Source: Candidatus Omnitrophota bacterium (GTDB lineage: Bacteria; Omnitrophota; Gorgyraeia; Zapsychrales; Zapsychraceae). Taken from it: DNA of 64,000 nucleotides. Within the stretch, counting starts at the first letter, position 1; each line of letters starts with the position of its first letter. This document shows, one piece after another, positions 9,001 through 15,311 of the stretch. The notes below the pieces were generated by a model, which was given only the letters and a program-made list of their open reading frames with translations, had not been told where the DNA came from and made no database searches. A program made the translations under genes and the position numbers. Location of the stretch: contig JAGOSC010000003.1 of NCBI GenBank assembly GCA_018062515.1, positions 1 through 64,000 of the forward strand. The letters are read 5' to 3'.

Positions 9001-11037
9001 GTCTTCGTTCGACAATAGAAGCCGATAGCTCATTTCTCTAAGGACAATTAAATGATGAAATTTGGTGGGAATCCAACGAACGTACGTAATTATTTTTTCC
9101 GTCTTTTTCTTTAAATCATCCTTGTCCCATAAATTCTCATACGCGATCGTATTCATGAGTTGATCATCAAGATCCCGCAATCTTTTTTCGACAAAATTCT
9201 GTCTATGTTTTTCAATCATTTCCGACAACATCGCCGCGTCATATACTTTTCCATAAAGGGCACCTAATAAATTTTTTAATTCTTCTTCCGTAAATTGTTT
9301 TTCATCTGAATATTTCCTCGATATTGTGCTTTTTATAGAAAAAAGATCGGTTACATATAACTGATTCAGATTACGATCAATTACTTTATCAAGATCTTCA
9401 ACGACTTGCTTTTTGGTTTTAGTTTGAGAATCCGCTGCAGCGTCAGCCAACATGGAATAATCAGCTAGATAGCCTCCCCCTCCTCCTACAGGCTGAGAAA
9501 GTTTTTTGGTTCTAAGAATGATGGCTACAGTAATAAAGAATAACTTTTTATCTTTTTCCTCACTGTCATTTTCTGCTATTATTTTATTTTTTATATTGTA
9601 TATATTTTCATCAAAGAGACTGTGAAAACCTAAATCCCTCGCACCTTTACTCCAACTTAATCCCCAAAGATCTTCAAGTTGTTCGATTTTTAAGTTATTT
9701 AACGTTACTTTTAATTCTGCCCCTTTTAATTTGATATAATCTTCATACAATTTTTCCGTCTTGATCTTCTGCCTTTCTTCCTTACTCTTAAAACCAAACA
9801 TAGCCGCGTCTTTATTGTATTGCTTAACAGCTTTCGCGTTCTCGTCGTTTGATTCAATTAGATCGACGTTAAAGGCCTTCAATTCATTGTCTTTAGCTAA
9901 ATCTTGCGCTCCGATCAACGCGTAATCCGGCGCGGTATTTAAATCGGTATATGTTTCCGACATAACCGCTTTGTCGATCGATTCAAAATCAGTTCCGCCT
10001 GAAAAATATTGTCGAGGAATGACCTTCTGTACCGTCGGATCGTATTCTTCTTTAATATAGTTATAAACACCCAATTTAAACGCTTTTAAATATTGATCAT
10101 AAATCTTCTCTTTGATCGTCGGATCGTCGACATCTACACCAGCGGTTTTCTTTTGATCGACGTACACTTGACCGAGAAGACTTTCTTTTAGATTGTTCTT
10201 AAACCAAGCGGCTAAAATCATCGAATTAAACATTTGTCTTAAACTCGCGAATGTTTCTCCTTCATTCACTTCCTTTTCAATCTCAGGTATAAGAATCTCT
10301 TTGATCAATTGAGAAATCATTTCATTCTTGTCATTCTCGTCAGCAACTTTTTGATCCGGTCGTAAAGCCATATAATCTTGAGCTAACATCACTTTTAAGT
10401 GACTGTTTAAGACAAACGCGCTGCCATCATGTTCATAAACAGCCGCTCTCTCTGGCACAATCCAAATCTTATTGAATGTTTCAACCGGAATATCGCTTGT
10501 TCCGAATTTATCAAAAGCTTTCTTATGGACTTTTTCCCAGAACTTCTTTCCTAACTCATTCTCGGGATACATAAGTGATGCGGTTAATTGCTTTAGCACG
10601 TAATCTTGAGCCAATAAATCGCGGCCCATCTCAGTGACGCCAAATTCAGCCGGAATCATCTTATCTTTTTCATACGGAGATAAGTTGACCCACAGATCTC
10701 GGGACGGGGTAGTGAGTGTAGCAAGGAAGTACTTAATTAACTTGCTGGATTCTTCTTGTAATTGAGTATCGGTAATATTCTGATCACCTTTACTCACATA
10801 AAAGGTAAAATTAAGAGGATTTTCAGGATTGATCGTGATTCCTCTGATCAAAGCCGGCGTAAACCCTGATGTTTGAGCCACTAATGAACCGGGTATGGGT
10901 AGATTTAAGATGGTAGGAAGGCTTTGAGCAGCCACTTGCGGGGGTAAGATTGAGGTGAAAATAAACGAAAACGCCACAAAACTGCATATAACTTTGCGGC
11001 CGAGTATTCTTTTTTCCCTATTTTTTAAGCTCAGCAT
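1..11037 (-). CDS. Giant multidomain exported or anchored protein, 3' end beyond the window (GDH-like and malate synthase-like domains)
   Basis: The frame is open from the ATG at 11035-11037 to the left edge, at least 3679 codons, with no stop in the stretches I checked. The N-terminus reads MLSLKNREKRILGRK, then a hydrophobic run VICSFVAFSFIFTSILPP and QVAAQS: a signal peptide or anchor. Residues about 40-520 are an uncharacterised domain beginning near FTPALIRGITINPENPLNF. Residues about 936-1380 are glutamate dehydrogenase-like and about 1603-2186 malate synthase-like. The rest is charged and helical, with a tandem duplication near 3199-3493. The start at 11037 is chosen because GGGGGA lies 7 bases upstream; in-frame ATGs at 11052 and 11070 are alternatives. 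Finding two metabolic enzymes behind a signal segment is odd. Its overall function is unknown to me. The ORF is certain; the domain calls rest on motifs read by eye. Confidence 0.93.
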   Translation of the reverse strand, partial: MLSLKNREKRILGRKVICSFVAFSFIFTSILPPQVAAQSLPTILNLPIPGSLVAQTSGFTPALIRGITINPENPLNFTFYVSKGDQNITDTQLQEESSKLIKYFLATLTTPSRDLWVNLSPYEKDKMIPAEFGVTEMGRDLLAQDYVLKQLTASLMYPENELGKKFWEKVHKKAFDKFGTSDIPVETFNKIWIVPERAAVYEHDGSAFVLNSHLKVMLAQDYMALRPDQKVADENDKNEMISQLIKEILIPEIEKEVNEGETFASLRQMFNSMILAAWFKNNLKESLLGQVYVDQKKTAGVDVDDPTIKEKIYDQYLKAFKLGVYNYIKEEYDPTVQKVIPRQYFSGGTDFESIDKAVMSETYTDLNTAPDYALIGAQDLAKDNELKAFNVDLIESNDENAKAVKQYNKDAAMFGFKSKEERQKIKTEKLYEDYIKLKGAELKVTLNNLKIEQLEDLWGLSWSKGARDLGFHSLFDENIYNIKNKIIAENDSEEKDKKLFFITVAIILRTKKLSQPVGGGGGYLADYSMLADAAADSQTKTKKQVVEDLDKVIDRNLNQLYVTDLFSIKSTISRKYSDEKQFTEEELKNLLGALYGKVYDAAMLSEMIEKHRQNFVEKRLRDLDDQLMNTIAYENLWDKDDLKKKTEKIITYVRWIPTKFHHLIVLREMSYRLLLSNEDWKVEIRSSIEEAFKYAFINIGEPLSSLSPKELSELRDILIEKRDKEDHRFHSYDPMAYDPRWTDKVKKDMWRKRGSLSVENWNMRIKAVEEVIMEKDAALLSFEAIDQEVSRKTKWQIAEDIEIATEKYREYSLALDAKRKELLEYSVDYPFQTKDQLEKFLDKENYKLVYGSDRAMLNNGIPANKPGSALTNGDFNSFIGNTQNENPFWTNMKLNTDGIKPYLTKYGFTVNDVEKLKKPHSTFGQWATEKFIGKEGQEYDAEFFHIRIVNNNDKGPGRGGIRTLPASQLLADKHFKAVFKKFVSDKKSIPTEKQVKNFIAHWIEDEAKALSLGMTYKNAGIDIPYGGAKGTVFVGKIVQEKGEWTIKDYNNWNNKENRARIAKRHGQELAKANQVGITIDIPAGDVNTGSDVLTWYLEGWLQVKVGQALNQGNSGTSFDNADEKLEEILWEAYDQSINTVSATKTPYIDALVKYKEETGNPVPELGTFAGKALGKGGVEGRNEATGFGVYDIIKGSLKDELQGKTVAVHGFGNGAQFLALRLTQENKAVLQVISNSEIVLIKKSGWTHDEIKFMVDSGRRVSELWNTGKINRTGVEAIRGDRNNPQDQKKLAAAVLEYESDILVTFALENSITRENANAVKAKNIYEGANGSIDSAGEKILSNKGIRVYLDGLASAGGVAVSSIETAQAKSGRMYSMDDVDQERQAIMEIALEKTEIIMNENPGISIRNAYYLLALQNIRNAKIAKEKETAVIKTNSALESETEAIDKTDDALLANNKGETGSLRMRLSKEDREILKLYNEKLSKKLLQIYPNEKYLENPFSELTAQQLENLKIMVGNQRFYYLISDKIWRSADWKKLLEIVTRRIDALKKSISSGKIKTEADAAMIATIDPLLQKEHADLFGIKSVNGRELHVEKTIGKAAELLGKERDQLLAQRAFIIWQQQIGLIKPVWNDPVLGWANPNDKWVHPLYEYTKTTAQIREGMRDNALGKKTDNAWRLNNEVHPSQKYFESGLEATGPAADVGMAISIFNAAINGIESYMIDYEDATPDEYGAQQFQQVKVINQLLKREWKKGVKYFHPTKKKEYEVQIGEELMPVIIARIPGFALKDRRISYKGKKVPEIFSKYLIHILNNFDAANANTEEGMAVYFPKIESPQDAQLLAKLNMFVENEIGVEHGTLKFKMLNERHGFSRNQEVIMWILSPWLLGPNVGRWDDTNSLFELHLGNLKTGQGFMNPSEFGMTSKQLHAYTRRNALLTLLVALDENGEMTKGAPIGGMFAGMKTKNAEWNKKALSQIFFDKLRERLTGLFALNGKLYDTYHQSWVATPEADYVQAGARPLQAKFEELEGLVQELSDDQRFILNNLGLINEDGKITPYEVTKERLENLWSEADYNEMYSIPEGNVTIEELEYAIFMASEYEFQILNGNNAAKIDDYRTGGAIMNDFATYEIFWHWVKQILDNEVKLTKSGKTLYGTQYQEGTKITWDIIKSLLDERRQKVAEYFESHPDNPMNFDRSLAEVSMEVLERQLGSNEYISYGARVLIALRGITDEEKRQTLMDVIFSPRTATVVRKNLAKGEEKAQLEAALEERDFVYDFYPEYTAKALQELRISQNAKFLKGQLPLGDYQQFIKNYYKKGRELSGLDQALIAGEEEFGKKEFHPGFFDLDHVPFSGVVQQILEREISQKDINPETRAAYQQTLSELKAKSAKQADKDEALLSDEIDAILSEPLNDNVDESKDIEKLEGIKALFQTEFEKELKSGFDWTSVTEEEAKTIWKNETHQSPIRWQDSIDYINVRIWLLTYRHLNQVQLMNQFLEDTKERSSSNGQTSKWSDRAAIKLFNAIIKKSGELAQDDKQVADRAVISESVENRRETGLAKQLAETLNTPLSALSIKELRDKKLWAETEIESEFSRKFASAHPVKNAKDIFLQLISFNSILDLQRIIDHIDELLNKKNYSEDTKVLSRAISLSENDSEEVFKNVIIRFDPKDPGKYKQLVQIRDLITNLVGTEPQDNPVRLGPYQPTKRWLSIIDEKIDQAQIAELLKMPLGKNFEELEKQSEWFQTEIKNIGYTFDWPAYSDKDIQENFDNFLLIMDLQKKLNLIHAYMWVAEQIKRGKSLNELLTNEIAVLNDVKNTGKNGFSKATYMNGSEKLTALETLLKDEIVFTPEHTAFVNLNPKKSLMVKEIISSVEKRIPAEQAIVAQSELSEEDSNLLFTQIVDQFDKKQLKELRYLLLSEKIGLSEGNGHGIVPDDIFSGEKIAVSAPKTIIIDGLQATPELLSIIDEKIDQAQIAVKESSKPETKNKKTTQTHEVLINQNVKNQLITAKNNGFKWESGEKAFTTFKKIKRDYALLSDAQLQELFKSLLDLTKYPTNFKRELDKLSVDDRQQLLEYAHNNRSDFPFIDSLDLDNNVQLLKTKLSHIEKELRDIDQTKFFMIEELKASYVLVNVAIKLAEEEDEALLLEEPGAEKELSKSSRTELEQSSKKELEKKDFYQDSKKELSESQEEIEWLEFLEGPDQSMAGQDKSKEVNYYKIKVWHQVLIKHPKLKAFSKDELQKFKEAADAEIKKMNGYPENFAPLKTAKRFLNAVENRILFLNLLRLTGDSTENLKDVLETYDSELLKQLYSYRERTSPLYPELSPEELGKKKDQVEADLENTFKKLDEREMSVKSTIDSVVEELFYAYVAMALKVADQAMSAENKREDVDRFEIMKWHNILLKNSNLDGIKKDELLEQEEKAKNEIKKMKDYSEDSILLRVSKEFLTAVEHRILFLNLLERMNDSPENVEDILETYDVDLLKKLLSYRKNDSPSSNKLFFSYLEKELKVKDQAVIGVETLKLLGPAEISILDMDLDKFRTIDDLLDHINDVSDILTTTTDETTKKDAQSTIERAAAHIWWKTYGVNMKPNQIKAWLSSENKTNAAHLTENGIKELELIMADKLRRDKTMSLGPKDSAQIALISVQRYTTANIEQMKTITELENYKKSLNEKRATPKGVLDFY
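560..1443 (-). repeat. Tandem duplication of a helical segment in the left giant gene
   Basis: Two consecutive copies of a segment of about 120 residues, coded at 1443-1075 and 918-560. Each opens with a DQSM or DQAM motif and shares NRILFLNLL or HRILFLNLL, then VLETYDSELLKQL or ILETYDVDLLKKL and a closing SYR. The protein copies are clearly homologous but diverged, so this is an old internal duplication. Function unknown. Confidence 0.75.
2121..2161 (-). repeat. 41-nt direct repeat, copy 1 (codes ...DEKIDQAQIA)
   Basis: These 41 bases recur at 2880-2920 with a single mismatch and in the same reading frame (offset 759 = 3 x 253). Both copies encode LSIIDEKIDQAQIA, while the protein around them is not obviously alike. 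The DNA identity is therefore local to this short motif. Confidence 0.85.
2880..2920 (-). repeat. 41-nt direct repeat, copy 2
   Basis: Partner of the copy at 2121-2161, one mismatch in 41 bases, same frame. It encodes the DQAQIA version of a short motif (D-x-[AS]-x-x-[AGS]) that recurs about twenty times in the two giant proteins. Confidence 0.85.
4480..6230 (-). other. Malate synthase A-like domain inside the left giant protein
   Basis: This domain lies at residues about 1603-2186. Motifs appear in malate synthase order: GIESYMIDYEDATP (family: FMADFEDA), IIARIPGF (active-site arginine region), VYFPKIES (family: YLPKMES), KFKMLNERHG (Mg-binding Glu region), GPNVGRWDD (family: LNCGRWD), APIGGMFAG (family: MGGMAA), QSWVATP (family: GTWVAHP), and MNDFATYEIFWHWV (family: MEDAATAEISRAQIWQW, holding the catalytic Asp). 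The domain would condense glyoxylate with acetyl-CoA to malate. Essentially the whole family length is present and the catalytic positions are kept, which argues for selection on function. No isocitrate lyase is seen in the window. Its location behind a signal segment is unexplained. Confidence 0.82.
6900..8230 (-). other. Glutamate/leucine dehydrogenase-like domain inside the left giant protein
   Basis: This domain lies at residues about 936-1380 of the giant protein. In order I see GRGGIR (substrate-lysine region of GDH), MTYKNAGIDIPYGGAKG (equivalents of Lys113 and catalytic Lys125 of clostridial GDH), ITIDIPAGD (equivalent of catalytic Asp165), a Rossmann motif GKTVAVHGFGNGAQ, and the C-terminal EGANGSIDSAGEKIL followed by LDGLASAGGVAVS, typical of the family's closing segment. 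GDH oxidatively deaminates glutamate using NAD(P). All key residues appear present, with one deviation (T after GGAKG, where G or V is usual). The length, about 440 residues, fits a complete GDH subunit. GDH is normally a cytosolic hexamer, so how it would assemble as part of a giant exported chain is unclear. Leucine or phenylalanine dehydrogenase is an alternative. Confidence 0.85.
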
Positions 11038-11122
11038 AACCAATTCCCCCATAAAATGAGTAAAAATCATATAAAAATACGGTTAAGTATCAAAAAATGA
11101 TACACCGAGTTAAAGACATAAC

Positions 11123-11163
11123 ACTAAAGTTAATCTTGGATTTTTACTGCTTGATTGGGGAAT
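11123..11163. other. Core of the palindromic element in the giant gene's leader region
   Basis: The plus strand carries ACTAAAGTTAATC at 11123-11135 and GATTGGGGAAT at 11153-11163. These are the same two blocks, in the same order, as the core of the eleven palindromic elements inside the right giant gene, but here separated by 17 bases and lying in the predicted 5' leader of the left giant gene. Clear outer arms are not visible. It could be a degraded element or chance. Confidence 0.35.
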
Positions 11164-11196
11164 TTGGATATTTATAGCTTTGTGTGAATTGAAAAA

Positions 11197-11225
11197 AGTA
11201 TAACCCCAATTCGCATATTTGTCAA
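11197..11225 (-). promoter_or_regulatory. Sigma-70 promoter for the left giant gene
   Basis: On the minus strand TTGACA (11225-11220) is followed after 17 bases by TATACT (11202-11197). The -35 is a perfect match to the primary sigma consensus and the -10 is one base off, at ideal spacing. Transcription would start near 11190, leaving a leader of about 150 nt before the ATG at 11037. The gene-free stretch 11038-11363 otherwise holds only the tRNA promoter and the element core at 11123-11163. Confidence 0.75.
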
Positions 11226-11288
11226 AATTTTTTTTAAAACATTCATAACCCTCTCATTCCTTCTCGACAAATGCAAAAATATACTTTC

Positions 11289-11317
11289 TTGCATTCCTAA
11301 AAAACGCATGATATACT
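11289..11317 (+). promoter_or_regulatory. Promoter for tRNA-Pro
   Basis: TTGCAT at 11289-11294, a 17-base spacer, then TATACT at 11312-11317. The start of transcription would be near 11324, about 40 bases before the mature tRNA 5' end. It is divergent from the giant gene's promoter about 65 bases away. Confidence 0.65.
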
Positions 11318-11363
11318 ACGACCTTCTTGAATAGGTAGTTTTACTTTCAGATAAACTTGTGTT

Positions 11364-11440
11364 CGGGGAGTGGCGCAGCTGGCTAGCGTACGTGCTTTGG
11401 GAGCATGGGGTCCAGGGTTCGAATCCCTGCTCCCCGACCA
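11364..11440 (+). tRNA. tRNA-Pro (anticodon UGG)
   Basis: This is a 77-base cloverleaf with an encoded CCA end. The acceptor arm CGGGGAG pairs with CTCCCCG. The anticodon stem CGTGC/GCATG encloses the loop TTTGGGA, whose middle triplet TGG reads proline CCN codons. The T arm has GGTTCGAATCC. All arms are intact. Its own promoter lies just upstream and a rho-independent terminator just downstream, so it is a single-gene transcription unit. Confidence 0.95.
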
Positions 11441-11449
11441 TTTTATATT

Positions 11450-11493
11450 GGCAGGTTCTTCCTAATTTATTAGCGAAGGATCTGCCTTTTTTT
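11450..11493 (+). terminator. Rho-independent terminator after tRNA-Pro
   Basis: GGCAGGTTCTTC pairs with GAAGGATCTGCC over 12 bp (two G-U wobbles) around a 13-base loop, followed by seven T residues. It begins 10 bases after the tRNA CCA. Confidence 0.85.
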
Positions 11494-11577
11494 GGTTCGA
11501 CTCCCTTCGGTCGCTCACCATGGGGTAGGAGGCGAATCACCCTGAGCGAGCGAACGCAAGTGAGCGAGTCGAAGGGT
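11494..11577. repeat. Intergenic palindromic repeat
   Basis: TTCGACTCCC and TCGCTCACC on the left are answered by GTGAGCGAGTCGAAGGG on the right, with a second GAGCGAGCGAACGC block between. The composition (GC-rich) differs from the AT-rich surroundings. It looks like a REP-type intergenic repeat; only one copy lies in this window. Confidence 0.6.
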
Positions 11578-11625
11578 CAGAGAGTATTGTTCCCTTTTAA
11601 CAAATAAGCTTTTATAATTATCGGA

Positions 11626-14600
11626 ATGATAAAAAAAATAATATTTATCCTATTGCTATTCATCATGTTAGGTGCGGTTATCTATTTTTATCTTAACCGC
11701 ATTCTCCTTCCCGGCCATATCAAAACAGCTATTGAAACCGAAATATCCAAATCGATTCATCGGCCCGTCTTCATTCAGAAAGTTTCCTTTAAACTCATCA
11801 AGGGTTTTAGTCTGGAAAATATTCTGATTATGGAAAATGATAAACAAAGGGCTTTTCTTACCATCGATGAAGTTTATTTTAATATTTTGCTGATTCCTTT
11901 TATCAAAAATAAAATTTTTATTATTCCTTCCGTAACTTTACAAAAACCGATCATACAGATTATTCAAAACACCGATAACTCTTTTAATTTTTCAGATATG
12001 CTCGTTCAGGAAAAAAATAAGCCGGTAGATAATCGCAATAAAATTTTTATTGCACAATTAAAAGTCATCGAAGGCAAAGCTGATTTTCTTAAAAAGAATT
12101 TAGACCACGATTTTTCCGAACGTTTTAAAAGTATAGATGTCCATGTGACGGTTGGGCTCAAGCGTGACCTTTCTTATCAATTGAGCGCTTTTGTGCCCGG
12201 AAAAAATTCGTTTATACACGTGAAGGGAAATTATGCGCCGGGGACTTATCCTCTTCAGGCCAAGATATCCCTGGTTAATATCGATTTTAATCACTATTTA
12301 AAAGAGTTCTACGCCTCTCCCTTACCCCTATTAAACCCGGGGAAAATTTCCGGAGCGAATATAAATGTTTATCACAGTAATCAACATTGGGGAATGTTCG
12401 GCGATATAGATTTTTCAGGAACGAATATACAATTTAGTCCGGAAGTAAAAATCTCCGGCGACGCTCAATTTAAAAATGCATCCATCGTGCTTGATCAACA
12501 AACCATCACGGCTTCCGGTGAATTACAAATTCCCGAAGCTAAATATAATTTCGGCCAAGAAAATTCTTTTGAAGGGAATATCCGCGCGGTTGTTCCGTCC
12601 TTCAGTTACAACTTGACCGATCATAATTTTAATTTGGATATTGGGCTAAAAGCGGATCAAACCAAAATCCGACGGGGAAATGACTTTCAATTTACGGGAA
12701 ATTTGACTTCGCATAATACGACACTGGTTTATCGGAATCCTAAATTATCTATTTTTGGCGATTTTGATATTGCCGACACCAACTTATATTTTTCGGAAGA
12801 CAAACAATATGCCGGACACATGCTTCTTAAAAACTTCTCTCTTGAGTTGGTCGACGGGCATTTCATCGTCAAAAGTTTTATTGAAAGCGAAAACAGCAAA
12901 ATCACTTTAGGAAAAACGAAATTACTTAACAGCCATATTTCGACGGATGATTTCTACATTGAGCACAGTCAAAACACGCTTAACATTCAAAGTCAATTAA
13001 GGCTACAAGATGCCGTCATGACTTTTCCCCATGGATATCAGTTTCAGGGATCGCCGACATTAGATTTCAAATACATGCGTAATATTCTCGACGCTAATGA
13101 GTCGGAACTGAGCGGCCGATTGAGATTAAACAGCGGACTAATTACTGGGTTACCCTATATTGATACCGCCAGTAATATCAATGGCGATCTTGTGATTTCC
13201 AATAACAAAATTAGTATAGAATCAACCAAATTTAATGCTGAGAACACGAATTTTAAAGTATCCGGAGAAATCACCGACTTTAAAAATATGATATTCAATA
13301 TGGTTTTGTCGACGGAAAGTATTGATTTAAAACGGATCATGAAATATTTTCCTGATTTCTTCACAAAATATAAGATTGATCTATCCGGGCGTTCCGCCAT
13401 CAAACTTTCATATCGGGGAAATTCTGATGATTCAGATAAACAAGAAATTAAAGTCGATGCCCGCCTTCAAGACGCTGTTTTGACATCTGAAAAATTACCG
13501 GCACCCATTGAACATTTAGACGGATTTATCCATTACTCAAAAGATTCGCTGAAGTGGTCGGATCTGCGAGGAGAATACAAAAACTTTCCATTCAAGCTTA
13601 CCGGCGAGCTTAGAAATTTTTCCAAGCCGGTCATCAATACATCTCTGCGCAGTAAAAACCTAACGGCGAAGGCCAAAATTCGTTTGTATATGAACGCCAT
13701 CCGTTTTCCTATACTCGAAGCAAAATATTTACAATCTCATTTTTCCGGTTCCGCCGACATATATTTTTCTGAACCCTTCGGCTCTGATATTCAATTCACC
13801 GGGCAAACATTCATTCAGATGAGCGATTTGGCGGATGTTCTGCCCGCGTATAAAGAAACCATTGAACGTTTAGGAATAGAAGGTACCGTCGACACCGATA
13901 TTATATTTAGAGGAAATCCAAACGATTGGAAAAATTGGAATCTTTCTTTAGATGGAAAATCATCCAGCTTGACGATTAAAAACCATCCGCTAACTGATGT
14001 TAAGTTTACTTACCTTCAGCGGGATAAAAATATCAGCAAATTTAATGTCTTTGCCGATTTATATCAGGGAGAATTAAATGCTATTTCTTCTTTAAATCTT
14101 GAGCATGAAGAATATCCTTTCAAATTAGGCTTGGACCTATTTGACGCCAACTTGGCTGATCTGGCTAGCCGACAAAAATTAAAAAATAAATTGTCAGGAA
14201 AAGCCAATTTGAATCTTACCTCGGAAGGTTATTTGCTCGATTATTTAACGTGGCGCGGAAAAGGAAAATTTGATGTTAAAGACGGATATCTTTGGCAGTT
14301 GAATATTATTCAAGGGCTTTCCAATATTCTTTTAATTAAAGAATTTACTCACACCGTTTATACCGGCAACCATGCGGATTTTACGGTTCACGACGGGAAG
14401 ATTTTTTCAGATAATTTGTATCTCGAAAGCCAAACGATGAAACTCAACGTTAAGGGATGGATGGATTTTAGCCAAAACATCAATTTTGATGTTTATCCGA
14501 CGCTGAGTGAAATCGCTATGATCAAATCTGACTCGATAAAAAAAATCACGTCCTCCATCTTGGCACGGAATATTACTTCGCTTAAAGTTACGGGAACACT

Positions 14601-14712
14601 TCAAAAGCCGGCCATTGAACCAAAGACCTCACCTTTACGCATTTTAAAAAACACGGGCGGAGCCATTAAAGAAGGTGTGGGCGGAATTGTGGAAGGAATA
14701 ATTAAACGCTAA
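11626..14712 (+). CDS. AsmA/DUF748-like envelope protein
   Basis: This is a 1028-residue protein with one N-terminal membrane helix (IIFILLLFIMLGAVIYFYL) and a very long beta-rich periplasmic part. The opening pattern after the helix (KTAIETEISKSIHRPVFIQKVSFKLIKG) and the closing segment (NITSLKVTGTLQKPAIEP) are typical of AsmA-family proteins. These inner-membrane proteins span the periplasm and are implicated in lipid transport to, and integrity of, the outer membrane. No enzyme motif is seen. The start at 11626 has only a weak GGA upstream; no better start is nearby. It converges with rdgB and the two stop codons overlap (14709-14712). The family call is fairly firm; the exact role is not. 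TamB-like is an alternative. Confidence 0.85.
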   Translation: MIKKIIFILLLFIMLGAVIYFYLNRILLPGHIKTAIETEISKSIHRPVFIQKVSFKLIKGFSLENILIMENDKQRAFLTIDEVYFNILLIPFIKNKIFIIPSVTLQKPIIQIIQNTDNSFNFSDMLVQEKNKPVDNRNKIFIAQLKVIEGKADFLKKNLDHDFSERFKSIDVHVTVGLKRDLSYQLSAFVPGKNSFIHVKGNYAPGTYPLQAKISLVNIDFNHYLKEFYASPLPLLNPGKISGANINVYHSNQHWGMFGDIDFSGTNIQFSPEVKISGDAQFKNASIVLDQQTITASGELQIPEAKYNFGQENSFEGNIRAVVPSFSYNLTDHNFNLDIGLKADQTKIRRGNDFQFTGNLTSHNTTLVYRNPKLSIFGDFDIADTNLYFSEDKQYAGHMLLKNFSLELVDGHFIVKSFIESENSKITLGKTKLLNSHISTDDFYIEHSQNTLNIQSQLRLQDAVMTFPHGYQFQGSPTLDFKYMRNILDANESELSGRLRLNSGLITGLPYIDTASNINGDLVISNNKISIESTKFNAENTNFKVSGEITDFKNMIFNMVLSTESIDLKRIMKYFPDFFTKYKIDLSGRSAIKLSYRGNSDDSDKQEIKVDARLQDAVLTSEKLPAPIEHLDGFIHYSKDSLKWSDLRGEYKNFPFKLTGELRNFSKPVINTSLRSKNLTAKAKIRLYMNAIRFPILEAKYLQSHFSGSADIYFSEPFGSDIQFTGQTFIQMSDLADVLPAYKETIERLGIEGTVDTDIIFRGNPNDWKNWNLSLDGKSSSLTIKNHPLTDVKFTYLQRDKNISKFNVFADLYQGELNAISSLNLEHEEYPFKLGLDLFDANLADLASRQKLKNKLSGKANLNLTSEGYLLDYLTWRGKGKFDVKDGYLWQLNIIQGLSNILLIKEFTHTVYTGNHADFTVHDGKIFSDNLYLESQTMKLNVKGWMDFSQNINFDVYPTLSEIAMIKSDSIKKITSSILARNITSLKVTGTLQKPAIEPKTSPLRILKNTGGAIKEGVGGIVEGIIKR

Positions 14713-15311
14713 CGGTTTATATAATTCTTAAGCGTTTTTTTCAAGGCCTGAAGGGCCATCGCTCGATGGCTCATTTGGGATTTAATGGAAGGATCAAGCT
14801 CTCCAAACGTCTTGTTATATTTTGGGATTAGAAAATAGGGGTCGTATCCAAAGCCATTTGTTCCGCTCGGCTCCGTAGCAATAAATCCGGAACATTCACC
14901 CTCGACGACATCAATAATCTTTTCATCATCAACCAGCGCAATACAACAATGATACTTAGCGCTTCTTTTATTCGCCGGAACGCCTTTCAACTCAGAAATC
15001 AATTTTTGATTATTTTTCTCGTCGGTGGCATTTTCTCCGGAATAGCGGGCTGAATAAATTCCCGGCGCATTATTCAAGGCTTCTACCGAAAGCCCCGAAT
15101 CTTCGCCCATGGTCAATTGATTGGTATAGGCCGCGATGATATTGGCTTTTATTAAAGCATTTTCGCGGAATGTCGTCCCATCCTCGACGATATCCGGGGC
15201 ATTGGGATAATCCGCCAAAGAAGTAATTTTTAAATCGAACTCTCTTAATAATTCTTTGATTTCTCTTAATTTCCCCTTGTTTTTCGTAGCGACGACCAGT
15301 TCTTTCATCAA
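14709..15311 (-). CDS. rdgB: XTP/dITP (non-canonical purine NTP) pyrophosphatase
   Basis: This 200-residue protein matches RdgB/HAM1 along its length. It has the N-terminal [17 protein letters not shown] (nucleotide-binding), [37 protein letters not shown] (metal/base region) and [11 protein letters not shown] with the closing [10 protein letters not shown]. The enzyme removes deaminated purine nucleotides such as XTP and dITP from the pool before they enter DNA or RNA, releasing pyrophosphate. It is the last gene of the long minus-strand operon. Its ATG overlaps the rph stop by four bases, suggesting translational coupling. The rph-rdgB pairing is common in bacteria, which supports both calls. 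Confidence 0.95.
   Translation of the reverse strand: MMKELVVATKNKGKLREIKELLREFDLKITSLADYPNAPDIVEDGTTFRENALIKANIIAAYTNQLTMGEDSGLSVEALNNAPGIYSARYSGENATDEKNNQKLISELKGVPANKRSAKYHCCIALVDDEKIIDVVEGECSGFIATEPSGTNGFGYDPYFLIPKYNKTFGELDPSIKSQMSHRAMALQALKKTLKNYINR

Noticed and set aside
9473..9489. A G-rich run (codes GGGGG) as a possible quadruplex or slippage site
   Set aside because: The frame continues normally after it and the runs are short; there is no evidence beyond composition.
11050..11070. Earlier in-frame ATG starts for the left giant gene at 11052 and 11070
   Set aside because: They add residues ahead of a normal signal segment and lack a ribosome site at good spacing; the ATG at 11037 has GGGGGA 7 bases upstream.
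11316..11607. Open frames on both strands over the tRNA-Pro gene, including one with GEQGFEPWTP on the minus strand
   Set aside because: This is the familiar spurious translation of a tRNA gene; the tRNA, its promoter and terminator explain the interval.
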